Positions 34,947 through 43,084 of a stretch of DNA of 64,000 nucleotides are shown here, piece after piece; the stretch's first letter is position 1; each line of letters starts with the position of its first letter. The notes beneath the pieces were generated by a model. The model did no database searches, was not told the origin of the DNA, and saw only the letters and a list, made by a program, of their open reading frames with translations. This stretch comes from RDYZ01 sp964518905 (GTDB lineage Bacteria; Cyanobacteriota; Cyanobacteriia; Cyanobacteriales; Geitlerinemataceae): the NCBI GenBank assembly GCA_964518905.1, contig CAZFJL010000001.1, forward strand, positions 124,001 through 188,000. Direction: 5' to 3'. The translations under genes and the position numbers were made by a program.

Positions 34947-35264
34947 ATGACACCTCCCAAAAAAACGTACGTTCTGAAGTTATACGTAGCGGGTAACACC
35001 ACCAATTCAGTCCGTGCGCTCAAGACGCTCAACCATATTCTCGAACGAGAGTTTCAGGGGGTTTATGCGCTTAAAGTGATCGACGTGCTGAAAAACCCTC
35101 AACTAGCCGAGGAAGACAAAATTTTAGCGACACCAACGCTTGCCAAGATTTTGCCTCCGCCCGTTCGCAAAATCATTGGCGATCTCTCGAACCGCGAAAA
35201 AGTCCTCATCGGCTTAGATTTGCTGTATGAAGAGCTGACCGAACATGGTGCAGATTTGTACTAG
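34947..35264 (+). CDS. kaiB: Circadian clock protein KaiB
   Basis: 105 residues with the thioredoxin-like KaiB fold: KTYVLKLYVAGNTTNSVRALKTL, VYALKVIDVLKNPQLAEEDKILATPTLAKILPPPVRKIIGDLS. KaiB in its rare fold binds the KaiC CI ring and sequesters KaiA. Length and start are standard. It is preceded and followed by inserted miniature elements, so cotranscription with kaiC would have to read through a hairpin-rich gap of over 600 bases. Confidence 0.97.
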   Translation: MTPPKKTYVLKLYVAGNTTNSVRALKTLNHILEREFQGVYALKVIDVLKNPQLAEEDKILATPTLAKILPPPVRKIIGDLSNREKVLIGLDLLYEELTEHGADLY

Positions 35265-35300
35265 AGAGACGATCGTGTTTTTTTGTACATAATCCAATAT

Positions 35301-35443
35301 GGGGAGCATCCCATTTGTGTCACCCTCACCCTAAATCCCTCTCCCAAGTTGGGAGAGGGACTTTGAATCGGTCTCCCCTTCTCCCTTTTTTGGGAGAAGG
35401 GGCTGGGGGATGAGGGGCAAGTTGCATAAACGGGATGCTCCCC
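35301..35443. repeat. MITE-like element in the kaiB-kaiC gap, terminal repeat GGGGAGCATCCC
   Basis: 143 bp with perfect 12-bp ends (GGGGAGCATCCC ... GGGATGCTCCCC) flanked by a direct CAATAT on each side, a likely target-site duplication. The interior is the same GC-rich core as at 34760-34911, here in the opposite orientation. It starts 37 bases after the kaiB stop. Confidence 0.88.
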
Positions 35444-35892
35444 CAATATGTCGCTCAATGCAACCTCGATCGGTCATGATGCAGTCTGTGTCGCATGACC
35501 GCCGGGGGGGGTGTTCGCTGGGCCGCCCCAAGACTAGAGGTTTTTTCAGGTTGCACCCTACTCTCCCGGCGATACCAAAGCTGTGGTAGTTATGGTCATA
35601 AATTCAACCCTGAATTCTCAGCATGGATTAAGATTGATCGCTGGGACTATAGGGCTTTCCTTTGGGGTGTTCCCTTGATGAGTCGTGTGCTTTTGCCTAT
35701 GATCAATGGTCAGAAGGCATCAACTCGACGAAAAGACTAGTGATCTTGTCTTCTATTTAGCCTAAAGTAACTCAAATTGATTAGCGGTTAATTTTCAACT
35801 CTTAAAAAATTTCACTTTTGTGTCCTAAATCAAATACTTCTCATAAAAAACGATACCCGCCGTAGTTAGCACGCACAGTTTTATAAAAATTG
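35444..35892. other. Remaining kaiB-kaiC intergenic region
   Basis: About 450 bases. An 81-codon frame at 35495-35740 has no family features and is not called. The last 130 bases are AT-rich and may hold a separate kaiC promoter, although no canonical boxes were identified. Confidence 0.4.
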
Positions 35893-37473
35893 ATGGAAAC
35901 CACCACCGATCGTAGCAACCCACAAGCACCCTGGGGCGTACAGAAAATCCGAACGATGATCGAAGGATTTGATGACATCAGCCACGGGGGATTACCAGCA
36001 GGGCGGACGACACTGGTGAGTGGAACGTCGGGAACCGGTAAAACGCTGTTTGCGATTCAATTTCTTTATAACGGCATTACCTATTTTAATGAAGCCGGGG
36101 TGTTCGTTACCTTTGAGGAATCGCCTGCCGATCTGATCAAAAATGCTCAGAGTTTTGGTTGGGATCTGCAAGGGCTGATCGATGAGGGTAAGCTGTTTAT
36201 TCTCGATGCCTCGCCTGATCCGGAAGGTCAGGATGTGGTGGGTAACTTCGATTTGTCGGCGCTGATTGAGCGGATTCAGTACGGGATTCGGAAGTACAAG
36301 GCGAAACGGGTGTCGATCGACTCGGTTACGGCGGTGTTTCAGCAGTACGAGGCCGCACCGGTGATTCGGCGTGAAATTTATCGCCTTGTGGCTCGGCTCA
36401 AGCAGCTCCACACCACGACGGTTATGACCACAGAGCGGATCGAAGAGTACGGCCCGGTGGCGCGATTTGGCGTGGAGGAATTTGTCTCGGATAATGTGGC
36501 GATCGCGCGGAACGTACTCGAAGGTGAGCGGCGGCGGCGGACGATCGAGATTCTTAAGTTACGCGGTACGACCCACATGAAGGGCGAATATCCCTTCACG
36601 ATGACGAGTAATGGGATCAACATCTTCCCACTGGGGGCGATGCGTTTGACTCAGCGATCGTCGAATGTGCGCGTCTCATCCGGTGTCGAAACCCTCGACA
36701 AAATGTGCGGCGGCGGTTTCTTCAAGGACTCGATTATCCTCGCGACCGGCGCGACCGGAACCGGGAAAACGTTACTGGTCAGCAAGTTCACCCAAGAAGC
36801 CTGTCTCAACGGCGAGCGGGCGATCCTGTTTGCCTACGAAGAATCGCGGGCGCAGCTTTTGCGTAACGCCTATTCCTGGGGCATCGACTTCGAGGAAATG
36901 GAGCAAAAAGGGTTGCTCAAGATTTTGTGTGCTTATCCTGAGTCGGCGGGACTTGAGGATCACTTACAGATCATCAAAACCGAGATCGTGAACTTCAAGC
37001 CGTCGCGAATTGCGATCGACTCGCTTTCCGCCCTAGCTCGCGGTGTCAGCAACAACGCTTTCCGCCAGTTTGTCATCGGCGTGACCGGTTACGCCAAACA
37101 GGAAGAAATCACCGGCTTCTTTACGAATACGACCGATCAGTTCATGGGGTCGAATTCGATTACCGATTCCCATATCTCGACAATTACCGACACGATCATC
37201 ATGTTGCAGTACGTCGAGATTCGCGGCGAAATGTCGCGGGCGATCAACGTCTTCAAGATGCGCGGCTCCTGGCACGATACCGGCATTCGCGAGTACACCA
37301 TCAGTGCGAACGGCCCCGAGATTAAGGATTCGTTCCGCAACTATGAAGGCATCATTAGCGGTTCGCCGTCGCGGGTGTCGGTGGATGAGAAAAGCGAGCT
37401 ATCGCGGATTGTGCGCGGGGTTCAGCTCGGTATTCCCAAGCCGCCGACGAGTACGTCGGAGGATGCCGAATAA
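35893..37473 (+). CDS. kaiC: Circadian clock protein KaiC
   Basis: 526 residues with duplicated RecA-like CI and CII domains. CI has Walker A SGTSGTGKT and the catalytic pair FEE. CII has GATGTGKT and YEE. The phosphorylation sites lie in ITDSHISTITDT (about residues 429-430, equivalent to Ser431/Thr432 of Synechococcus). The C-terminal A-loop region DEKSELSRIVRGVQ, to which KaiA binds, is intact. The ATG at 35893 fits the MRTMIEGFDDISHGG register; a TTG three bases earlier is unlikely. No sign of loss of function. Confidence 0.98.
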   Translation: METTTDRSNPQAPWGVQKIRTMIEGFDDISHGGLPAGRTTLVSGTSGTGKTLFAIQFLYNGITYFNEAGVFVTFEESPADLIKNAQSFGWDLQGLIDEGKLFILDASPDPEGQDVVGNFDLSALIERIQYGIRKYKAKRVSIDSVTAVFQQYEAAPVIRREIYRLVARLKQLHTTTVMTTERIEEYGPVARFGVEEFVSDNVAIARNVLEGERRRRTIEILKLRGTTHMKGEYPFTMTSNGINIFPLGAMRLTQRSSNVRVSSGVETLDKMCGGGFFKDSIILATGATGTGKTLLVSKFTQEACLNGERAILFAYEESRAQLLRNAYSWGIDFEEMEQKGLLKILCAYPESAGLEDHLQIIKTEIVNFKPSRIAIDSLSALARGVSNNAFRQFVIGVTGYAKQEEITGFFTNTTDQFMGSNSITDSHISTITDTIIMLQYVEIRGEMSRAINVFKMRGSWHDTGIREYTISANGPEIKDSFRNYEGIISGSPSRVSVDEKSELSRIVRGVQLGIPKPPTSTSEDAE

Positions 37474-37482
37474 GCGAGACCT

Positions 37483-37683
37483 ATGGATTTTCTACCTGGC
37501 TGGTATATCGTCAAGCCTGCGGATGTTGCGCCCTGTGAGATTGTCGAAATCCGCGAGATTGCAGCCTTCGATCGCCTCTCGACCTCACCTGACGGTCAGC
37601 ACTGGGGGCCATTCGCTTCGCCCCAAGAGGCGATCGCCAAACGAGTCGGGCTGATCCGAGCGGGAAAATGCCAGCCTCAATAG
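37483..37683 (+). CDS. Small conserved-looking protein downstream of kaiC
   Basis: 66 residues (MDFLPGWYIVKPADVAPC ... GQHWGPFASPQEAIAKRVGLIRAGKCQPQ). It starts nine bases after the kaiC stop on the same strand, so it is likely in the same transcript. The W-G-P-F-x-S-x-x-E-A-I-A-x-R-x-G-L-I-R-A-G-K-C segment looks like a compact folded domain. Not a family I can name; whether it has a clock role is open. Confidence 0.55.
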   Translation: MDFLPGWYIVKPADVAPCEIVEIREIAAFDRLSTSPDGQHWGPFASPQEAIAKRVGLIRAGKCQPQ

Positions 37684-37708
37684 TGACGTGACGGACAATC
37701 CAAGCCAA

Positions 37709-39292
37709 TCAATCCACCAGAACGCGGACGAGGACGATGGTTGTATTGTCGTGGCCGTTTTCACGATTGGCGAAGTCGATTAAGGCGGTGGTGGCGTCAT
37801 CGAGGTTGGTTTGTGGGTCTAGCAGGGGATCGAAGGGAGGTGCGTCACGCCGCTCAAGAATGTTGTTATCGGTCAGCCCATCAGAGGCCAGCAGAAATAG
37901 CGTATTTTCCTCGATCGCCACGGTTTGTATCTCTGGCTCAATCTCGGTTTCATCATGGGGGCCGATCGCCTGCGTTAAGCGGGACGCATTCGGCAGACGG
38001 TAGGCTCGGCTGGGCGACAGACCGCTGCGAATGGATTCCTGAGCCACGTCATGATCGATCGTCAGTTGTTCGAGTCCGCCGCTACGGGTATAGCGGTAGA
38101 TGCGGCTATCGCCCACGTGGGCGATCATCGCGTGCGTGTTGTGCAGCCAAAGAGCGACGAGGGTTGTTCCCATGCGTCCGAATCCTTGGGCATGATCGCG
38201 ATGATTGATGTCATAAACGGCACGATTAGCGGCGATAATACCGTCCCGGATCATGGCGGCATCAGGCATTGCCCCCAGCCATTGAGATTGGAAAAAATCG
38301 ATCAGGGTTTGGGTCGCAAGCTGGCTGGCAATTTCGCCGCTCGCATGGCCACCCATGCCGTCACACAATACGTACAGCCCGCGTATGGATTCACGATCGC
38401 GATCGGGGTCAATCTGATGGTCGCGTCGTTCCCAAATGGCGAAGGTGTCTTCGTTGTGCGATCGCTGTAAACCGACATCGGTTATCGCGGCATAGGACAC
38501 CTGGGGGAGCGTGGCTGAGGTTGATAAATCTGCGGTAACCTCTGCATCGTCCTCTGCATTTTTCTGAGTCGCAGAGGAAGAACGGGCGAGCGTCGAATCC
38601 GTTAGCTGGGGATCGATCGAGGCTGAGATCAGTCGCGGATCGAAGCTTGTGTCGTAGTAGTGTTTGTCGAGGATATGGCGCAGGCGATCGACGCTGAGGT
38701 TCGGTGTCCGATCGATTTCGGCAAAGATCGTCGTCAGTGGCAGCGGGCGACTGCTCTCAGGTCGAGGTGGGCTTAACGTCTGATCCTCAGCCTGTAACGA
38801 ATCAGACCCTTCCGTCCATGAGCGATCGAGCGTCTTCCAGATCTGAACCAATTCGCGGACATCGGCCTTGGGTTTAGCTAAGGCGGGTAATGGCGTGTGA
38901 GGCTGAGTTAAATCGAAGCTAGCCGCTGGCGGTGTCGATGGGGGGGCCGATCGCTTTAAAGGTCGATCGCGAATCAAGCGTTCCAGGCAGACGGTGGATT
39001 GATCCTCAATTGTGATGTTATCGACCACCAGCACACTGGTGCGACAGGCCAACGCCCCGAGTCCGACCCACAAATCCAGCATTTGATGCATCCAGTCCAG
39101 TTGACGCCGTGGCGATTCGGACGATTCGATCGCACTCATCCAGGATTGTACAAGTGACACTCGGCGATCGAGCAAGACGCCGCAATGGGGACACATATCA
39201 GACTCTGGGGTCGTGATACTGGTCTGACAATGGGGACACGCCCGCCTTGAGGTTTGGGGAAAGCGTGATGTTGGGTCAGAGGAAGCAGTCAT
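37709..39292 (-). CDS. PP2C-type protein phosphatase with N-terminal zinc ribbon
   Basis: 527 residues. Cys19, Cys22, Cys34 and Cys37 (ACPHCQ ... MCPHCG) form a zinc ribbon. About 200 residues of uncertain fold follow, then a PP2C Ser/Thr phosphatase domain (about 265-525): DVGLQRSHNEDTFAIW, LYVLCDGMGGHASGEIAS, GRMGTTLVALWL, IAHVGDSRIYRYTRSG and FLLASDGLTDNN. The metal-binding Asp residues are all present. It converges on the kaiC transcript, but its substrates are unknown. Many cyanobacterial PP2Cs oppose Hanks-type kinases. Confidence 0.93.
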   Translation of the reverse strand: MTASSDPTSRFPQTSRRACPHCQTSITTPESDMCPHCGVLLDRRVSLVQSWMSAIESSESPRRQLDWMHQMLDLWVGLGALACRTSVLVVDNITIEDQSTVCLERLIRDRPLKRSAPPSTPPAASFDLTQPHTPLPALAKPKADVRELVQIWKTLDRSWTEGSDSLQAEDQTLSPPRPESSRPLPLTTIFAEIDRTPNLSVDRLRHILDKHYYDTSFDPRLISASIDPQLTDSTLARSSSATQKNAEDDAEVTADLSTSATLPQVSYAAITDVGLQRSHNEDTFAIWERRDHQIDPDRDRESIRGLYVLCDGMGGHASGEIASQLATQTLIDFFQSQWLGAMPDAAMIRDGIIAANRAVYDINHRDHAQGFGRMGTTLVALWLHNTHAMIAHVGDSRIYRYTRSGGLEQLTIDHDVAQESIRSGLSPSRAYRLPNASRLTQAIGPHDETEIEPEIQTVAIEENTLFLLASDGLTDNNILERRDAPPFDPLLDPQTNLDDATTALIDFANRENGHDNTTIVLVRVLVD

Positions 39293-39487
39293 AGGCCAAC
39301 GTGCCCGCAGTCAGGGGCAGCACAATAGTTGGATGAAGCAGCAAACACTCTGATGGTTGATCGGTCAAACGTTCTAGTGAGATGTCAACCTCAAAGAACG
39401 ATCAAAACGGTCAGAAAAACACTTTGACGTCATCAACTGAAGTTCTGGGATGGGAGCAAACTACAGCTTTATCTTAGCGAGGAGAGA

Positions 39488-40123
39488 TTAAACGCGGTAT
39501 CCTCGGCGGGGCGTGGCTCCCGAACGACTTCCCAAACCGCACAGTTGATGTAGGGTTTGCTGTTCCTCGGAGGTGAGGTCGCGCCATTGACCTGGCACAA
39601 GTCCGGCGATCGTCAAATCCGCAATGCCGACACGCACCAACCGTAACGTCGGCAAGCCGACAGCAGCCGTCATCCTGCGCACCTGACGGTTTCGCCCTTC
39701 TGTTAATACCAGCTCGATCCAAGTCGTCGGGATGGTTTTACGGAAACGGATCGGCGGCTCACGAGGGGGGAGATCGGGATCGCGATCGAGACAGGTGACG
39801 CCCGCCGGTCGGGTGCGATAGTCCTGGATGGTGACCCCGTTGCGTAACTGAGCGATCGCGGCGGCATCGGGAATGCCCTCCACCTGCGCCCAGTAGGTTT
39901 TCGGTTTACGAAAGCGGGGTTCGAGTAAGCGATGTTTGAGCGATCCGTTATCGGTGAGCAACAGCAAGCCTTCACTGTCGCGATCGAGCCTGCCGACGGA
40001 ATACACCAGCGGCACGTCAATATAATCTTTCAGCGTTGGGCGAGGCGATTCGGATCGATCGCTAAACTGACACAGCACGCCGTAGGGCTTATAGAACAGA
40101 AGATAACGACAAGAGACAGCCAT
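39488..40123 (-). CDS. RsuA/RluE-type pseudouridine synthase
   Basis: About 211 residues from ATG at 40123. The catalytic motif VYSVGRLDRDSEGLLLLTDNG contains the active Asp. RYLLFYKPYGVLCQFSD and ELVLTEGRNRQVRRMTAAVGLPTLRLVRVGI complete the family pattern. No S4 domain is present, as in RluE, which modifies U2457 of 23S rRNA in E. coli; the exact target here is not provable. The upstream in-frame ATG at 40147 is less likely. Stand-alone gene. Confidence 0.9.
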   Translation of the reverse strand: MAVSCRYLLFYKPYGVLCQFSDRSESPRPTLKDYIDVPLVYSVGRLDRDSEGLLLLTDNGSLKHRLLEPRFRKPKTYWAQVEGIPDAAAIAQLRNGVTIQDYRTRPAGVTCLDRDPDLPPREPPIRFRKTIPTTWIELVLTEGRNRQVRRMTAAVGLPTLRLVRVGIADLTIAGLVPGQWRDLTSEEQQTLHQLCGLGSRSGATPRRGYRV

Positions 40124-40508
40124 GTGGAACAGTACCGAATTGTGCAAATGACCTTCCGATCAAAACGAGCGCCCTGATTTTTGGCCGGTATTTGAGATCG
40201 TCTCGCTGGTGCCGAACGCTTGAATCATAGTCTCAGGTCGCTGACTGTATCGCAGACAGCGCAGAAGATGACAATTGTGTGCCAATCTGAGACTAGCTAA
40301 GTCATCACGGAAACGACTTTTTAACTCAAAATCACACAAAATCTTTACGTTTCAAGCCTGTTTTACCCGTACACCCACTGATCATAGGTTGTCGATTTCT
40401 CTTTGTGTGCATTAGACCCATCGAATCTCGGTGTAACGCTTCGTAACCTCCTATGATCGAACCGTTACTACACGACCTTATTCACCACGACGCACTCCGA
40501 TCGTCAGC
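40124..40508. other. Intergenic region upstream of the glycosyltransferase
   Basis: 385 bases. It holds the nested inverted repeat at 40228-40295. The rest, including AT-rich sequence at 40310-40345, probably contains divergent promoters, with no boxes I can assign confidently. Confidence 0.45.
40228..40295. repeat. Nested inverted repeat (possible structured RNA or operator)
   Basis: Outer arms TAGTCTCAG (40228-40236) and CTGAGACTA (40287-40295) are perfect. An inner hairpin CGCTG/CAGCG lies at 40239-40261. The 68-base span is in a gene-free interval about 210 bases upstream of the glycosyltransferase. Confidence 0.55.
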
Positions 40509-41759
40509 ATGGACTACAAGCAAGAACAGATCGCGACCATTCATGACTTTGGCTGTAACCTCGAATTTCTCGAAGCACGGACCATTCAACTCAGTGAAGA
40601 ATCGCCCACCGCAGTTCTAATCCCAGCGCTATACGAAGAGCTAGAACGTCCGGCTCTGACTCGGATTTGCCAACACCTTGGCCAGTGCGATTTTGTTCGC
40701 AGCGTTGTGGTCAGCCTTTATGCCCAGAACTTTCAGCAATACGCCCACGCCGTGCATTTTTTTGATGTACTGCCTCAGAAGGCGATCGTCATCTGGGAAA
40801 ACGGCAGCCGCGTTACCAGCTTGCTCGAAAAGCTCCGGGATAGTGGGCTCGATCTGACCGGCTTTAAAGGCAAAGGTAAAGCCGTGTGGCTGGCGCTCGG
40901 GGTGGCTTCACTTCAGGCAGAGGCGATCGCCCTACACGATGCCGACATCATCACCTACGATCGTTCCTATCCCCTCAAATTACTCTTTCCCATTCTCGAA
41001 AAAGAATTCGGCTTGTCGTTCACCAAAGCCTACTACGCCCGCATTGGCGAGAGTTCGCGCCGTTTGAATGGTCGTGTCGCCCGCCTGTTTGTCACGCCGT
41101 TGCTGCAAACCCTGATCGAACTATTCGGCTATCGGGATTATCTGCGCTACCTCAGTTCGTTTCGCTATCCCCTTTCGGGTGAATTCGCCCTGACCAGCGA
41201 TCTGGCACTGAATACGCGCATCCCCGGCAACTGGGGGCTCGAAATCGGGATGCTCGCCGAGGTGTATCGCAGCGTCGCCGAAAAGCGGGTCGCTCAGGTG
41301 GATCTCGGCATTTTTGACCATAAACATCAGCTAGTCGGCGCAACCCACGATCAGGGTCTGCAAAAAATGTGCCGCGATATCCTCAGCTCGGTGCTGCGGA
41401 CGCTGACAGAAACGGAACAGGTCGTGGTGACCATGGATCACGTTCGCGCTCTGCGGGTCAAGTTTCGACGCAAGGCGCAGGATTATACGCGGCAATATTT
41501 CGTCGATGCGGTGTTTAATAATCTGCCCTACGATCGCCACAAAGAAGAGGCGATCGTCGATACGTTCGAGAAGCTCATCCTAGAGTCAGGGCGAGCCTAC
41601 CTCGAAGATCCCACCGGCGCACAAATTCCCGACTGGACTCGTGCTCTTGCCGTGACGCCAGACCTGCGCGAACAGCTTGAAGCCGCCACGATCGCCGATG
41701 CCAATGACGCCCGCCAATATCTACGTCAAGCTCAGGATTTTCCGACCTCAATCAGCTAA
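40509..41759 (+). CDS. GT-A glycosyltransferase, glucosyl-3-phosphoglycerate synthase-like
   Basis: 416 residues. The segment GKGKAVWLALGVASLQAEAIALHDADIITYDRSYPLKLLFPI carries a D-A-D metal/nucleotide motif and resembles GT81 enzymes (GpgS) that make glucosyl- or mannosyl-3-phosphoglycerate, precursors of compatible solutes. Further support: KAYYARIGESSRRLNGRVARLFVTPLLQTL and LNTRIPGNWGLEIGMLAEVYR. The partner phosphatase gene is not adjacent. Donor and acceptor are inferred from family resemblance only. Confidence 0.75.
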   Translation: MDYKQEQIATIHDFGCNLEFLEARTIQLSEESPTAVLIPALYEELERPALTRICQHLGQCDFVRSVVVSLYAQNFQQYAHAVHFFDVLPQKAIVIWENGSRVTSLLEKLRDSGLDLTGFKGKGKAVWLALGVASLQAEAIALHDADIITYDRSYPLKLLFPILEKEFGLSFTKAYYARIGESSRRLNGRVARLFVTPLLQTLIELFGYRDYLRYLSSFRYPLSGEFALTSDLALNTRIPGNWGLEIGMLAEVYRSVAEKRVAQVDLGIFDHKHQLVGATHDQGLQKMCRDILSSVLRTLTETEQVVVTMDHVRALRVKFRRKAQDYTRQYFVDAVFNNLPYDRHKEEAIVDTFEKLILESGRAYLEDPTGAQIPDWTRALAVTPDLREQLEAATIADANDARQYLRQAQDFPTSIS

Positions 41760-41762
41760 AAA

Positions 41763-41974
41763 AACGTGAGTACGGGATAAGAAACCTTTGCGTTCAGGGC
41801 TTTTCCCTCTCCCTAAATCCCTCTCCCAGAACGGGAGAGAGACTTTGAGCTTTAAATCTGGCTCCCCTTCTCCCTTTTTGGGAGAAGGGGTTGGGGGATG
41901 AGGGCATGGTCCGACTCAAGGGAAACCTTACAGCATCTAGATCTCAGCTAATTTTCTTAACCCGAACTCACGTT
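41763..41974. repeat. MITE-like element, terminal repeat starting AACGTGAGT
   Basis: 212 bp with 22-bp ends that pair at about 20 positions: left 41763-41784 (AACGTGAGTACGGGATAAG...) and right 41953-41974. The interior (41805-41906) is the same GC-rich core found in the two kai-region elements. It begins three bases after the glycosyltransferase stop. Confidence 0.85.
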
Positions 41975-41988
41975 AAAAAAACTCTATA

Positions 41989-42102
41989 GCCAGTCCAAGA
42001 ATGAGCGATACATATGCATATCAGTGAGCACTGAGCGGAGTCGGAGTGCGATCTTTGGAAACACGAGCTAGGCCAGCCTGTTCTGTTCTTTCTTGAACTG
42101 GC
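41989..42102. repeat. MITE-like element, terminal repeat GCCAGTCCAAGAA
   Basis: 114 bp with 13-bp ends matching at 12 positions (GCCAGTCCAAGAA ... TTCTTGAACTGGC). Its inside holds the palindromic core GCACTGAGCGGAGTCG (42026-42050), the same core as in the ATACGAAATCCG family. Confidence 0.75.
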
Positions 42103-42118
42103 GATAAAACCTAGGGGC

Positions 42119-42235
42119 TATAGCAAAAGCCGATTAAATTAGGACACTCTCATGTAAGTTAAAAACCGCACTTCGACTCCGCTCAGTGCTCTCAGTTTTT
42201 TTTGATACGTCCTAAGCAAATCGTTTTTTGCTATA
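42119..42235. repeat. MITE-like element, terminal repeat TATAGCAAAA
   Basis: 117 bp with ends TATAGCAAAA...GATT...TTAGGAC and GTCCTAA...AATC...TTTTGCTATA, an interrupted inverted repeat with TA at both tips. The interior again contains the CACTTCGACTCCGCTCAGTGC core, in the opposite direction to the neighbouring element. Confidence 0.8.
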
Positions 42236-42266
42236 CCATCAATTAAATTTGTAGCCTTTATTCAGC

Positions 42267-42283
42267 AAGGGTTTCAGCCCCTT
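42267..42283 (+). terminator. Weak hairpin with T-rich tail
   Basis: AAGGG and CCCTT with a seven-base loop, followed by TTATTTTTTG. A second hairpin (ACCCC gtaa GGGGT) follows at about 42317-42330. They close the repeat cluster before ruvA. Confidence 0.4.
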
Positions 42284-42389
42284 TTATTTTTTGTTGGGTC
42301 GGGCGTTCAACCGCTTACCCCGTAAGGGGTCTGGTGCTAATTGATGACACGCCCTAGCTAAACGCAAAGTCTTCAGACTCTAGATCTAA

Positions 42390-43022
42390 ATGATTGGCTA
42401 CATTCGAGGCGAAGCGATCGCCACGACCAAAAACACCGCAAACCGGACGCTGCTGATCATCGAAGCGGGCGGCCTCGGCTACGAAATCCAAATCCTCCCC
42501 CGCGCGATCGCCCAGCTTCCCGCCCTGGGCGAAACCGTCAAAATCTTTACCCACGTCCAAATGCGCGACGATGTGCCGTATCTTTACGGCTTCGTTTCGA
42601 TGGCCGAGCGCGATCTCTTCCGTCAGCTCACCGCCGTCAGCGGCATCGGCAACCAGCTCGCGATGTCGCTACTCGATACGCTCGACTTGGCCGAACTCGT
42701 CCAGGCGATCGTCACCGACAATAGCCGCCTCCTCTCCCAAGCACCGGGCGTCGGCAAGAAAACCGCCGAACGGATTTCCCTCGAACTGCGTACCAAGCTC
42801 GCCGAATGGCGATCGCAAGCCCACCTCGACGACACGCCCACTGCTGGCATCACTCCAGCTCTGCGCGAAGACGTGGAAATGACGTTGCTCGCCCTGGGCT
42901 ATAGCGTCGATGAAACGATCCAGGCGATCGGCGCGATCGCGATCGAAGCTGAGGTGAGTGACAGTCTCGATTCGGAGATTTGGATTAAGTCCGCGATCGC
43001 CTGGTTAAGTCGGAATACTTGA
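42390..43022 (+). CDS. ruvA: Holliday junction DNA helicase subunit RuvA
   Basis: 210 residues; binds four-way junctions and loads RuvB for branch migration. Domain I (OB fold, about 1-68) starts MIGYIRGEAI and includes HVQMRDDVPYLYGFVSMAERDLFRQL. The helix-hairpin-helix domain shows LTAVSGIGNQLAMSLLDTLDLAELVQAI and LLSQAPGVGKKTAERISLELR. Domain III ends ...VEMTLLALGYSVDETIQAI, the RuvB-interacting part. ruvB is not adjacent, as is common in cyanobacteria. Confidence 0.96.
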   Translation: MIGYIRGEAIATTKNTANRTLLIIEAGGLGYEIQILPRAIAQLPALGETVKIFTHVQMRDDVPYLYGFVSMAERDLFRQLTAVSGIGNQLAMSLLDTLDLAELVQAIVTDNSRLLSQAPGVGKKTAERISLELRTKLAEWRSQAHLDDTPTAGITPALREDVEMTLLALGYSVDETIQAIGAIAIEAEVSDSLDSEIWIKSAIAWLSRNT

Positions 43023-43084
43023 TGCTGATCGCGCCGCCCAACGGTGGCATTCGCGATAACCGATCAATAATCCAAACTAAAGGA

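Noticed and set aside
35495..35740. 81-codon frame between kaiB and kaiC
   Set aside because: No ribosome site, no homology-like features, and it lies next to an inserted element.
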